Part shown: in pieces, positions 8,314 through 15,421 of the stretch
Layout of the letters: every line of letters begins with the position of its first letter
Position numbering within the stretch: the stretch's first letter is position 1
Assembly (NCBI RefSeq): GCF_012396365.1
Contig: NZ_JAAXPG010000011.1
Span: 1-64,000 of the forward strand
DNA from: Nocardiopsis alborubida
Lineage (GTDB): Bacteria; Actinomycetota; Actinomycetes; Streptosporangiales; Streptosporangiaceae
DNA length: 64,000 nt
Reading direction: 5' to 3'
Made by a program: the position numbers and the translations under genes
The notes under the pieces: model-generated
Seen by the model: the letters and a program-made list of their open reading frames with translations, nothing else
The model's database searches: none
Told to the model about the DNA's origin: nothing

Positions 8314-9042
8314 TCAGGCGCCCTCGGAAGGGGCGGTCGCACGGTCGCGGGCGGCGCGCACGACGAGGTCCGCACAGGTCTCCAGCGACAGCGACGCCGC
8401 GTCCAGGACCAGGTGGTAGTGGCGTGGGTCGGCGGGGTCGACGCGGTAGAAGCGCCGCACGTAGGCCGCCCGGGCGCGGTCGTTGTCGTCGAGCAGGCGC
8501 GCGTTGGGCGGCTCGTCGGATTCAGCGCCCGTCCACTCGCCGCGGTCGCCGGACTCCCACAGCTTGCGCGCCCGACGCAGGCGCGCGTCGGGATCGCCGT
8601 CCAGGCGCACGTGAAGGGCGCCGGGGTGGTCACGCAGGACGACGGCCCCGGCGCGGCCGAGGACGACGCCGCCCTGCTGGGCCACCTCTCCCAGAACCCG
8701 TTCGGTGTGCTCCACGAACTCGTGGTCGTAGAGGAGGCGGCCCTCCTCGTCGGTGGTGCCGATGAGGGCGGTGTCCACGCTGCCGAGGGTGACGGTGGGC
8801 AGACGCGCGGCACTGGCGAGCAGGCGTTCGAGCCTGCCGGGGGCGCGGTCGTCGCGTTGGAGCGCCTCGTCGAGCGAGCAGCCGATGCGGGCGGCCACCG
8901 CGCTGGGGACGGCCCGGTCGAGGAAGGCCACGCCGAGCCGGGCGGCGACGGCGGGGCCCACCGCGCTGCCGCCCGCGCCGTAGGTGGCCGAGATCGTGAC
9001 CACGGGCTCGCCGTGTCTGCCGGGGATGCCGTCGGTCGCCAT
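8314..9042 (-). CDS. Cytidylate kinase-like protein
   Basis: A 242-residue P-loop protein of the cytidylate-kinase-like (AAK6) family. The N-terminal loop GAGGSAVG follows strand VVTISATY, as in these kinases. The C-terminal part (RRFYRVDPADPRHYHLVLDA) fits the family lid and last strand. It is not the canonical cmk; the substrate is uncertain. The frame is open 165 nt further upstream, but that extension is Arg/Pro-rich and unlike the family, so I take the ATG at 9042. Confidence 0.78.
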   Translation of the reverse strand: MATDGIPGRHGEPVVTISATYGAGGSAVGPAVAARLGVAFLDRAVPSAVAARIGCSLDEALQRDDRAPGRLERLLASAARLPTVTLGSVDTALIGTTDEEGRLLYDHEFVEHTERVLGEVAQQGGVVLGRAGAVVLRDHPGALHVRLDGDPDARLRRARKLWESGDRGEWTGAESDEPPNARLLDDNDRARAAYVRRFYRVDPADPRHYHLVLDAASLSLETCADLVVRAARDRATAPSEGA

Positions 9043-9170
9043 GGGGTAAACCTGCCAGGTCCGCGACGGGCCGTGAGCCCGTCTCCTGACGGGGTTGTAC
9101 CCGCTGTGCGCGGGTTGTCTCCCGCACCCGGCACGGTGGGACCGCGGTGCGCGGGGAGGTAGCGGCCGGC

Positions 9171-9201
9171 GGGGCCCGCGCCGGTATTCGGCGCGGGCCC
9201 C
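9171..9201 (-). terminator. Hairpin downstream of the cnoX-like gene
   Basis: Perfect 13-bp arms (GGGGCCCGCGCCG / CGGCGCGGGCCCC) with a 5-nt loop, starting 34 bp beyond the stop codon at 9235 on the minus strand. No T-tract follows, as is common in GC-rich actinomycetes. Confidence 0.65.
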
Positions 9202-9234
9202 GGCCACGCGGATCCCCCGGCCCCTCCCCTGCCT

Positions 9235-10197
9235 CTAGAACAGCGCGGAGGTGAGCTTGCGGCGGGCGGCGGCGACCCGCGGGTCGCCCGGGGGCAGCAG
9301 CTCGAACAGGCCGAGCAGGTGGGTGCGCGCCCTGTCGCGGTCCCCGTCGGCGGTGCGCCTGACCGTGTCGACGAGGCGGCCGAAGGCGTCCTCGAACCTG
9401 CCGCCGTACATCTCGACGTCGGCCGCGGTGGCCTGGGCGGATACGTCCTCTGGCCGGTCGGCCGCGGCCTGGAGGGCCGCTCCCGCGTCCACGTCCTGGA
9501 GGCGGCCCACCAGCCGGACCTGGGCGAGCTTGGCCCGGGACTCGGCGTCGCCGGGGTCGGCCTCCACGGCCTTGGCGTAGACGGCCGCGGCGGCCTCGAA
9601 GTCGCCCCGGTCCAGGGCATCCTGGGCCTCGACGTCCACGGGGCGGCCCTGGGGCTCCTCGGGCTGGGCCGCCTGCGCGCCCTGCGCTCCCTCCGCGCCG
9701 GGCTCACCGGTGATGGTGCCGGGGTGGCCCGGGGGCAGCGCGCCCTGCTCCTGGAGGGCGGCGAACGCCTCGACCAGCCAGGCGGTGAGCTGCTCCTCGG
9801 TGGCCGGGCCCGCCGGGCCGGGCAGGAGCTGGCCCTGGATCACCACGACGATCATCGGGGTGGTGGGCACCCGCAGGGCCTGGACCAGCTGCGGGCTGGC
9901 CTCGCTGTCGACCTTGGCCAGGAACCAGGTGCCGCCGGAGGCCGCCGAGATCTTGTCCAGGGCGTCCTCGACCTGCTTGGACTGCTCGGACCAGCCCGCG
10001 AGGACGGCCAGCACGACCGGGGTCGACATCGACCGCTCCAGGACCTGGGCCTGGAAGGTGGACTCGTCGACGTTGAGGGCGTAGGGGTTGGATCGACCCG
10101 CCGACTCCGCCGCGCGCTGTTTGGCCTCGCGTTCCATGGCCGCCTTGCGCGCGCCGAGGTCCACGGCACTGTTCGGTGAAAAGTCCGAAGGCTGCAT
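9235..10197 (-). CDS. Thioredoxin-fold/TPR protein, CnoX (YbbN)-like
   Basis: A 320-residue cytoplasmic protein: a charged N-terminal helix, a thioredoxin fold (about 45-155) and a TPR-like helical C-terminal half. The usual CxxC active site is replaced by SEQS in LAGWSEQSKQ, so it cannot act as a disulfide reductase; the cis-Pro region PTTPM is kept. This matches the CnoX/YbbN co-chaperone family, which guards client proteins and hands them to chaperones. A Pro/Glu/Gln-rich linker separates the two halves. It is transcribed alone, with hairpins or a dispersed element on both sides. Confidence 0.8.
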   Translation of the reverse strand: MQPSDFSPNSAVDLGARKAAMEREAKQRAAESAGRSNPYALNVDESTFQAQVLERSMSTPVVLAVLAGWSEQSKQVEDALDKISAASGGTWFLAKVDSEASPQLVQALRVPTTPMIVVVIQGQLLPGPAGPATEEQLTAWLVEAFAALQEQGALPPGHPGTITGEPGAEGAQGAQAAQPEEPQGRPVDVEAQDALDRGDFEAAAAVYAKAVEADPGDAESRAKLAQVRLVGRLQDVDAGAALQAAADRPEDVSAQATAADVEMYGGRFEDAFGRLVDTVRRTADGDRDRARTHLLGLFELLPPGDPRVAAARRKLTSALF

Positions 10198-10254
10198 GAC
10201 TCCATCCTGCCGTATGCGCGGGCAGGACGTGGACCGCCTGTGGACGAGTCGGTC

Positions 10255-10370
10255 CGGGCGCCCCGGGGTTCTGGCCTCCCGCGTCGGGGGGCGCCCGGAC
10301 AGCCGGAGGCCGAGGGGTCCACCGTGCCTGGTACCACCCGGTTCCCGCTCTTTGGGCGCCCGAACCCGGA
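10255..10370. repeat. Dispersed ~118-bp element, copy A
   Basis: Shares both ends with copy B at 28887-29006. The left end (CGGGCGCCC-CGGGGTTCTGG) agrees at 20 of 21 positions, and the right end (10337-10370, containing GGGCGCCCGAAC) at 30 of 34. The ~62-bp centre differs but also folds: GGCCTCC (10273-10279) pairs with GGAGGCC (10305-10311). The outer GTCCGGGCGCCC and GGGCGCCCGAAC are inverted repeats with one mismatch. It lies between icmA and the cnoX-like gene. Confidence 0.6.
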
Positions 10371-10449
10371 AAGGACTGCGCGTAGCGTCCGTCGGGGGCG
10401 GTGGCGGGCGACCGTCCGGAAAAGCGGAGCGGAACCCCGAAGCAGCAGG

Positions 10450-12180
10450 TCAGAACCGCGGGTCCTCGGTGTAGGTCCCGAATTCCTCCCCCATGGTCGC
10501 GCAGATCTCGCCGAGCGTGGCCTCGGCGCGGGCCGCGTCCATGATCAGCGGGATGAGGTTGTCCCCTTCGGAGCGCACGCCCGCCAGGAGGGCGGCCAGG
10601 GCGCGGTCCACGGCGGCGCCGTCACGGGCGGCGCGGCGCTCGGCGAGCGCGCGCTTCTGCTCGTGCTCGACCTCGTGGCTGATCCGGAGGATGTCCAGTT
10701 CGCCGGAGACGGTGTTGGTGTGGCAGTTGACGCCCACGATCCTCTTGTCGCCCTTCTCCAGGGCCTGCTGGTACTGGAAGGCGGACTCGGCGATCTCGGA
10801 GCTGAAGTAGCCGTTCTCGATCCCGGCGAGGATGCCGGAGGTCATCGGGCCGATCGCGTGCTCGGCGCCCTCACCCCCGCCCATGCTCAGGACGTGGGCG
10901 AAGATCCGCTCCGCCTCGGCCTCCAGCTCGTCGGTGAGCGACTCCAGGTACCAGGATCCGCCGAGCGGGTCGGCGACGTTGACGATCCCGGTCTCCTCCA
11001 TGAGGACCTGCTGGGTGCGCAGGGCGATCTCGGCGGACTGCTCGGTCGGCAGCGCCAGGGTCTCGTCCAGGGCGTTGGTGTGCAGCGAGTTCGTACCGCC
11101 CAGGACGGCCGAGAGCGCCTCCACGGCGGTGCGGACGACGTTGTTGTAGGGCTGCTGGGCGGTCAGGGAGACCCCTGCGGTCTGGGTGTGGAACCGCAGC
11201 CACTGCGCCTTCTCGGTCTTGGCGCCGTAGACGTCCCGGAGCCAGCGCGCCCAGATGCGGCGCGCGGCGCGGAACTTGGCGATCTCCTCGAAGAAGTCGA
11301 TGTGCGCGTCGAAGAAGAAGGACAGCCCCGGCGCGAAGGTGTCGACGTCCAGCCCCCGGGACAGGCCGAGTTCGACGTAGCCGAAGCCGTCGGCGAGGGT
11401 GAAGGCGAGTTCCTGGGCGGCCGTGGCCCCGGCCTCGCGGATGTGGTAACCCGACACCGACAGCGGCTTGTACGCGGGGATGTCGGCCGCGCAGTACTCC
11501 ATGAGGTCGCCGATCAGCCGCAGCTGCGGCTCCGGCGGGTAGAGCCACTCCTTCTGGGCGATGTACTCCTTGAAGATGTCGGTCTGGAGCGTGCCGTTGA
11601 GGGTGCGGACGTCCACTCCCTGGCGCTCGGCCGCCACCAGGTACATGCAGAAGGCCGGGACGGCCGGACCGCTGATGGTCATGGAGGTGGTGGTCTCGCC
11701 GAGCGGGATGCCGTCGAAGAGCAGGTCCATGTCGGCGACGGAGTCGATCGCCACGCCGCAGTGGCCGACCTCGCCCAGCGCGTGGGGGGAGTCGGAGTCG
11801 TGGCCCATGAGGGTGGGCATGTCGAAGGCGACCGAGAGCCCGCCCCCGCCGGAGGCCAGGATCATCTTGTAGCGCTCGTTGGTCTGGCGCGCGTTGCCGA
11901 ACCCGGCGAACTGGCGGATGGTCCACGCCCGCCCCCGGTATCCGGTGGCGTGGAGGCCGCGGGTGTAGGGGTACTCCCCCGGCCAGCCGACGCGCTCGAA
12001 GCCGGGGACCTCGGCGCCGGGGCGGGGGCCGTAGACGGGTTCCAGGGTGCGCCCGGACAGGGACGTGAAGTCGGCGTCGCGTGTGCGCGCGGAGTCGTAG
12101 CGGCGCTGCCAGCGCTCGCGCCCGGCCTCGATCTCCTGGGCCCCGCCGCCGTCGGTGGGGACGCTCGTGGTGTTCGCCAT
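10450..12180 (-). CDS. icmA: Isobutyryl-CoA mutase large subunit
   Basis: The substrate-binding subunit of a coenzyme-B12 mutase that interconverts isobutyryl-CoA and n-butyryl-CoA. The 576-residue length and lack of a C-terminal cobalamin domain fit IcmA, not the ~730-residue methylmalonyl-CoA mutase. Two diagnostic residues agree: Phe91 (TIRQFAGF) replaces the Tyr, and Gln209 (EYIAQKEW) replaces the Arg, that bind the methylmalonyl carboxylate. The small B12-binding subunit is not in this window. TACTAT sits 6 nt before the ATG and there is no Shine-Dalgarno sequence, suggesting a leaderless mRNA. The promoter is overlapped by a palindrome (12188-12205), with a MarR gene directly upstream on the same strand. 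Confidence 0.9.
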   Translation of the reverse strand: MANTTSVPTDGGGAQEIEAGRERWQRRYDSARTRDADFTSLSGRTLEPVYGPRPGAEVPGFERVGWPGEYPYTRGLHATGYRGRAWTIRQFAGFGNARQTNERYKMILASGGGGLSVAFDMPTLMGHDSDSPHALGEVGHCGVAIDSVADMDLLFDGIPLGETTTSMTISGPAVPAFCMYLVAAERQGVDVRTLNGTLQTDIFKEYIAQKEWLYPPEPQLRLIGDLMEYCAADIPAYKPLSVSGYHIREAGATAAQELAFTLADGFGYVELGLSRGLDVDTFAPGLSFFFDAHIDFFEEIAKFRAARRIWARWLRDVYGAKTEKAQWLRFHTQTAGVSLTAQQPYNNVVRTAVEALSAVLGGTNSLHTNALDETLALPTEQSAEIALRTQQVLMEETGIVNVADPLGGSWYLESLTDELEAEAERIFAHVLSMGGGEGAEHAIGPMTSGILAGIENGYFSSEIAESAFQYQQALEKGDKRIVGVNCHTNTVSGELDILRISHEVEHEQKRALAERRAARDGAAVDRALAALLAGVRSEGDNLIPLIMDAARAEATLGEICATMGEEFGTYTEDPRF

Positions 12181-12187
12181 ACCGAAA

Positions 12188-12205
12188 TAGTAGGACGTCC
12201 AACTA
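12188..12205. promoter_or_regulatory. Operator-like palindrome over the icmA promoter
   Basis: TAGTAGGACGTCCAACTA is an 18-bp palindrome with one mismatched pair. It covers the minus-strand -10-like TACTAT of icmA and sits between icmA and the marR gene, where a MarR dimer would be expected to bind. Confidence 0.6.
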
Positions 12206-12251
12206 ATGATGTACAGGGAGGGCGCCCGCGGCGCCGGGGCGCGACGGGCGG

Positions 12252-12785
12252 TCAGCGGCCCTCGGCGGCCTCCGCGACGGGCTCGGGGAAGTCCCCGAAG
12301 TCCACCCTGAGCCGGGTGAACATCTCGTGCATGCGCCACAGCTCCTCGTCGGAGTAGCAGCCCAGCCCGAAGTCCATGGACAGCAGTGCCCCGGTCGCCT
12401 CCTCGGTGACCCTGCGCCCGGCGTCGGTGATCTCGGCCAGCACGCCGCGACCGTCGCTCGGGTTGGGGAGGCGGCGCACGAAGCCCTGCCCCTCCAGCCG
12501 GTCGATGGTGTTGGTGACGCTGGTCGGGTGCACCATGAGGCGCTCACCGATCTTGCCCAGGGGCAGCGAGCCGGAACCGCTGAAGGTGAGCAGGACGAGC
12601 GCCTCGTAGCGGGCGAAGGTCAGGCCGAACGGCTTGAGGGCGCCGTCCAGCTCCCCGATCAGGATCTGCTGAGCTCGCATGACCGAGGTGACCGCAGCCA
12701 TGGCGGGCGAGGGCCCCCATCTGCGTGTCCAGTTGTCGTGTGCCCGCTCGATCGGGTCGAACGGGAGATTCAACGGGTTACCCAC
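12252..12785 (-). CDS. MarR family transcriptional regulator
   Basis: A 177-residue winged-helix dimeric repressor. The core MRAQQILIGELDGAL through the recognition region (GERLMVHPTSVTNTIDRLE) and the wing (DGRGVLAEITDAG) are typical of MarR. It lies 71 bp upstream of icmA on the same strand with the 18-bp palindrome between them, so icmA is its likely target and an acyl-CoA or B12-pathway metabolite its likely ligand; both are inference. The GTG start at 12785 has TAGAGT 6 nt upstream, again a leaderless arrangement. The N-terminus carries about 20 residues beyond the usual MarR fold. Confidence 0.88.
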   Translation of the reverse strand: MGNPLNLPFDPIERAHDNWTRRWGPSPAMAAVTSVMRAQQILIGELDGALKPFGLTFARYEALVLLTFSGSGSLPLGKIGERLMVHPTSVTNTIDRLEGQGFVRRLPNPSDGRGVLAEITDAGRRVTEEATGALLSMDFGLGCYSDEELWRMHEMFTRLRVDFGDFPEPVAEAAEGR

Positions 12786-13414
12786 GGGTTCACTCTAGCC
12801 AGCGGGACGGGCGCGCCCGCCTGACCGGAGGAGCCCGGCCCCGCTTCCGCGTGGCGCGACCCCCGGGTGCCGCGCCGGGCACGTCCCGGAGGTCCGCCCC
12901 GGCCGACGGAAGTGACGGAGCCAGCGCTCCGGGGCGAGAGTGACGTGGGGCTTTCGCCTGGCCGGAAGGGACGCAGGAGCAAGAAGCACACCGAGCACCT
13001 AACAGCGGACGAGAAAGAAAGCAAGACTTTCCCGTGGCCACAAAGGGACAGATTCCGCATTCGAAACTGGTCCACCCCGCCAACTCGGCAAATCCGTCGC
13101 CCCTCCGGCGAAGGGCCCGCGAAGTCCGTCGCCGCGCACACGGGGGCGGCCGGAGAGTCCGCGCCGGGTCTTGACGGAGCAAGGAATTATTAGTTAAGTT
13201 TCCTAAAAATTTATCCCCCCACGTCAGAGGCTCAAGGTGAAGACCTGTCCTCACTTGGCCCGTGGACCACCCGCAGGAAAGGCGCCGAACCCCGCTGACG
13301 GACCGCGGCTCTCCCCCGCGGCCCCCGCACACGACCGCAGCCCATCCCCTCTGTTCCAAGAGCACGGTCGTCCATCCCCCCGATCCCCCTCCCCGCACCA
13401 GGAGATGCCACGAC
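12786..13414. other. Divergent intergenic region between marR and chitinase
   Basis: 629 bp without a convincing gene. Its left edge holds the marR promoter. The right half holds the chitinase promoter and palindrome at 13171-13206. A half-site ACTGGTCC at 13066-13073 resembles half of a DasR site, but the other half is missing. Translations in this stretch are low-complexity and not credible. Confidence 0.5.
13171..13206 (+). promoter_or_regulatory. Chitinase promoter with overlapping palindrome
   Basis: TTGACG (13171-13176) and TAAGTT (13195-13200) are spaced 18 nt apart. A 17-bp imperfect palindrome of form TTAGnnAAnTTnnCTAA covers 13190-13206 and so overlaps the -10 box. The patch is AT-rich against a GC-rich background. 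It lies about 210 bp before the chitinase start, leaving a long 5' leader. Confidence 0.5.
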
Positions 13415-15094
13415 GTGAGAGCACGACGTTTCAGTACCCGCCTCGCGGCCGTCGCGGCCGCCGTGCTGCTCGCCCCGCTCACGGCGACCTCGGTCCCGGC
13501 CGCGGCCGCCCAGGAGGCCGGCCCCGCCGACCTCACGGTCACCTACACGGAGTCGGCCCGGTGGAACACCGGCTACACCGGCCAGATCACCGTCCACAAC
13601 GCCTCGGACGCCCCCGTCGACGACTGGGCCGTCGAGTTCTCGCTCCCCGACGGCAGCCGCATCCACGAGCTGTGGAACGCCACCCTCGCGGGCACCCCCG
13701 GCGGCTACACGATCACCCCGCCGCACTGGGGCGCCAGCGTCCCGGCGGGCGGCAGCTACTCCTTCGGCTTCAACGGGCTGCACTCCGACGGCGCCACCGA
13801 CCTCGTGGACTGCCTGGTCAACGGCTCCCCCTGCGCCGGGGACGACGGGAGCGGCCCCTCCCACGACAGCCGCAGCGTCGCCTACTACACCCAGTGGAGC
13901 GCCGGGGAGCGCGACTACCACGTCCGCGACCTGGTCGACAGCGACAGCGCGGAGAAGCTCACGCACATCAACTACGCGTTCGGCAACGTCACCGCCGAGG
14001 GCGTGTGCGCCACGGGCGACGGGACCAGCCAGGAGGGCGCCGTCGCCGACTACGCGCACCCCGTGCCCGCCTCGGAGAGCGTCGACGGAACCGCCGACGA
14101 CCCCGGCCAGGAGCTGCGCGGCAACTTCAACCAGCTGCGCGAACTCAAGGAGATGTACCCCGACCTGAAGGTCAACATCTCCCTCGGCGGCTGGGAGTGG
14201 TCCCGGTACTTCTCCGACGCGGCCCTGACCGAGGAGTCCCGCGAGAGGCTGGTCAGCTCCTGCGTCGACCTGTACCTCCGGGGGAACCTGCCCGAGGTCG
14301 ACGGCGCGGGCGGCGAGGGCGCCGCCTACGGGGTCTTCGACGGCATCGACCTGGACTGGGAGTGGCCCGGCTCCGACGGCCACCCGCACAACACGGTCCG
14401 CCCCGAGGACAAGGAGAACTTCACCGCCCTGGTGCAGGAGTTCCGCGACCAGCTGGACGCGCTCGGCGGGGAGACCGACCGCCACTACGAGCTGACCGCG
14501 TTCATGCCCGCCGGGGGGTGGCGCCTGGACGCCGGGTACGAGCTGGACGAGCTCATGACCGACTTCGACTTCGTCACGGTGCAGGGCTACGACTACCACG
14601 GCACCTGGGAGAGCACGACCAACCACCAGTCCAACCTGGTCGTGGACGCCCGCGACCCCCAGCCGGTGATCTCCACCGAGCTCATCGTCCAGGCCTACCT
14701 GGACCGGGGCGTGGACCCCGACAAGCTCGTCCTGGGCGTGCCCTTCTACGGACAGGGGTGGACGGGTGTGGAGCCCGGCCCCGACGGCGACGGCCTCTTC
14801 CAGCCCGCGACGGGCCCCGCGCAGGGGACGTACGCGGCGGGCACCGAGGACTGGAAGGTCCTGGAGGAGAAGGTCGACTCCGGTGAGTTCGAGGTCTTCC
14901 GCAACGAGGAGGCCGGGACCGCCTGGATCTACGACGGCGAGACCCTCTGGAACTACGACGACGAGACCGCCATGACGCAGAAGACCGACTGGGCCCAGGA
15001 CAACGGCCTCGGCGGGGTCATGATCTGGTCCATCGACGGCGACGACGCCGAGGGCAGCCTCATGGCCGCCATCGACACGGCGCTGAGCGACTAG
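13415..15094 (+). CDS. Secreted chitinase, CBM2-GH18
   Basis: Hydrolyses chitin outside the cell. The 559-residue product has a signal peptide (1 to about 32, ending PAAAA), a CBM2-type binding domain (about 36-140; WNTGYTGQITVHN, WGASVPAGGSYSFGFNG) and a family 18 catalytic domain (about 150-559). The GH18 signature DGIDLDWEW gives Asp309, Asp312, Asp314 and the catalytic acid Glu316. GTG at 13415 is preceded by AGGAG at 10-nt spacing and starts the signal peptide. The catalytic domain is closely related to the next gene, which has an additional Fn3 domain. Control probably acts at the palindromic promoter at 13171-13206. Confidence 0.93.
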   Translation: MRARRFSTRLAAVAAAVLLAPLTATSVPAAAAQEAGPADLTVTYTESARWNTGYTGQITVHNASDAPVDDWAVEFSLPDGSRIHELWNATLAGTPGGYTITPPHWGASVPAGGSYSFGFNGLHSDGATDLVDCLVNGSPCAGDDGSGPSHDSRSVAYYTQWSAGERDYHVRDLVDSDSAEKLTHINYAFGNVTAEGVCATGDGTSQEGAVADYAHPVPASESVDGTADDPGQELRGNFNQLRELKEMYPDLKVNISLGGWEWSRYFSDAALTEESRERLVSSCVDLYLRGNLPEVDGAGGEGAAYGVFDGIDLDWEWPGSDGHPHNTVRPEDKENFTALVQEFRDQLDALGGETDRHYELTAFMPAGGWRLDAGYELDELMTDFDFVTVQGYDYHGTWESTTNHQSNLVVDARDPQPVISTELIVQAYLDRGVDPDKLVLGVPFYGQGWTGVEPGPDGDGLFQPATGPAQGTYAAGTEDWKVLEEKVDSGEFEVFRNEEAGTAWIYDGETLWNYDDETAMTQKTDWAQDNGLGGVMIWSIDGDDAEGSLMAAIDTALSD

Positions 15095-15421
15095 CAACCG
15101 CCCGCCCCCGCAACCGACAGACTTCCGGTCCGGCGATCCCGGACCGGGACCGAGCGGCGTCGGTGCTCTGATCCGGGGAGCACCGCCGCCACGGCCGGTG
15201 CGGACCGATGTGCGACGGTCCGCACCGGCCCCCACACCCCCTCCTCCCCCATGTCGGAGGCCCGCCATGCCCCTGCCACGCACACGCCACCTCTCACGCG
15301 CGCCGCCGAGACCACCACCGGTCAGCTCGCGACACCGCACTCCCTGGGCGCACACCCCGCAGCCGTCCGCCCCCCGCGGCGGAAGGCCAACCCCCACACC
15401 GCTCACGCACCAGGAGCAACC
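15095..15421. other. Intergenic region between the two chitinases
   Basis: 327 bp. It holds the terminator of the first chitinase (15193-15230) and the ribosome binding site of the second. I see no clear promoter, but the terminator implies the second chitinase has its own. Confidence 0.4.
15193..15230 (+). terminator. Terminator of chitinase 1
   Basis: Perfect 15-bp arms (GGCCGGTGCGGACCG / CGGTCCGCACCGGCC) around an 8-nt loop. The left arm is identical to that of the terminator behind chitinase 2. Confidence 0.75.

Noticed and set aside
13066..13073. DasR-type site upstream of chitinase 1
   Set aside because: Only one half (ACTGGTCC) is present, and it is about 350 bp from the start.
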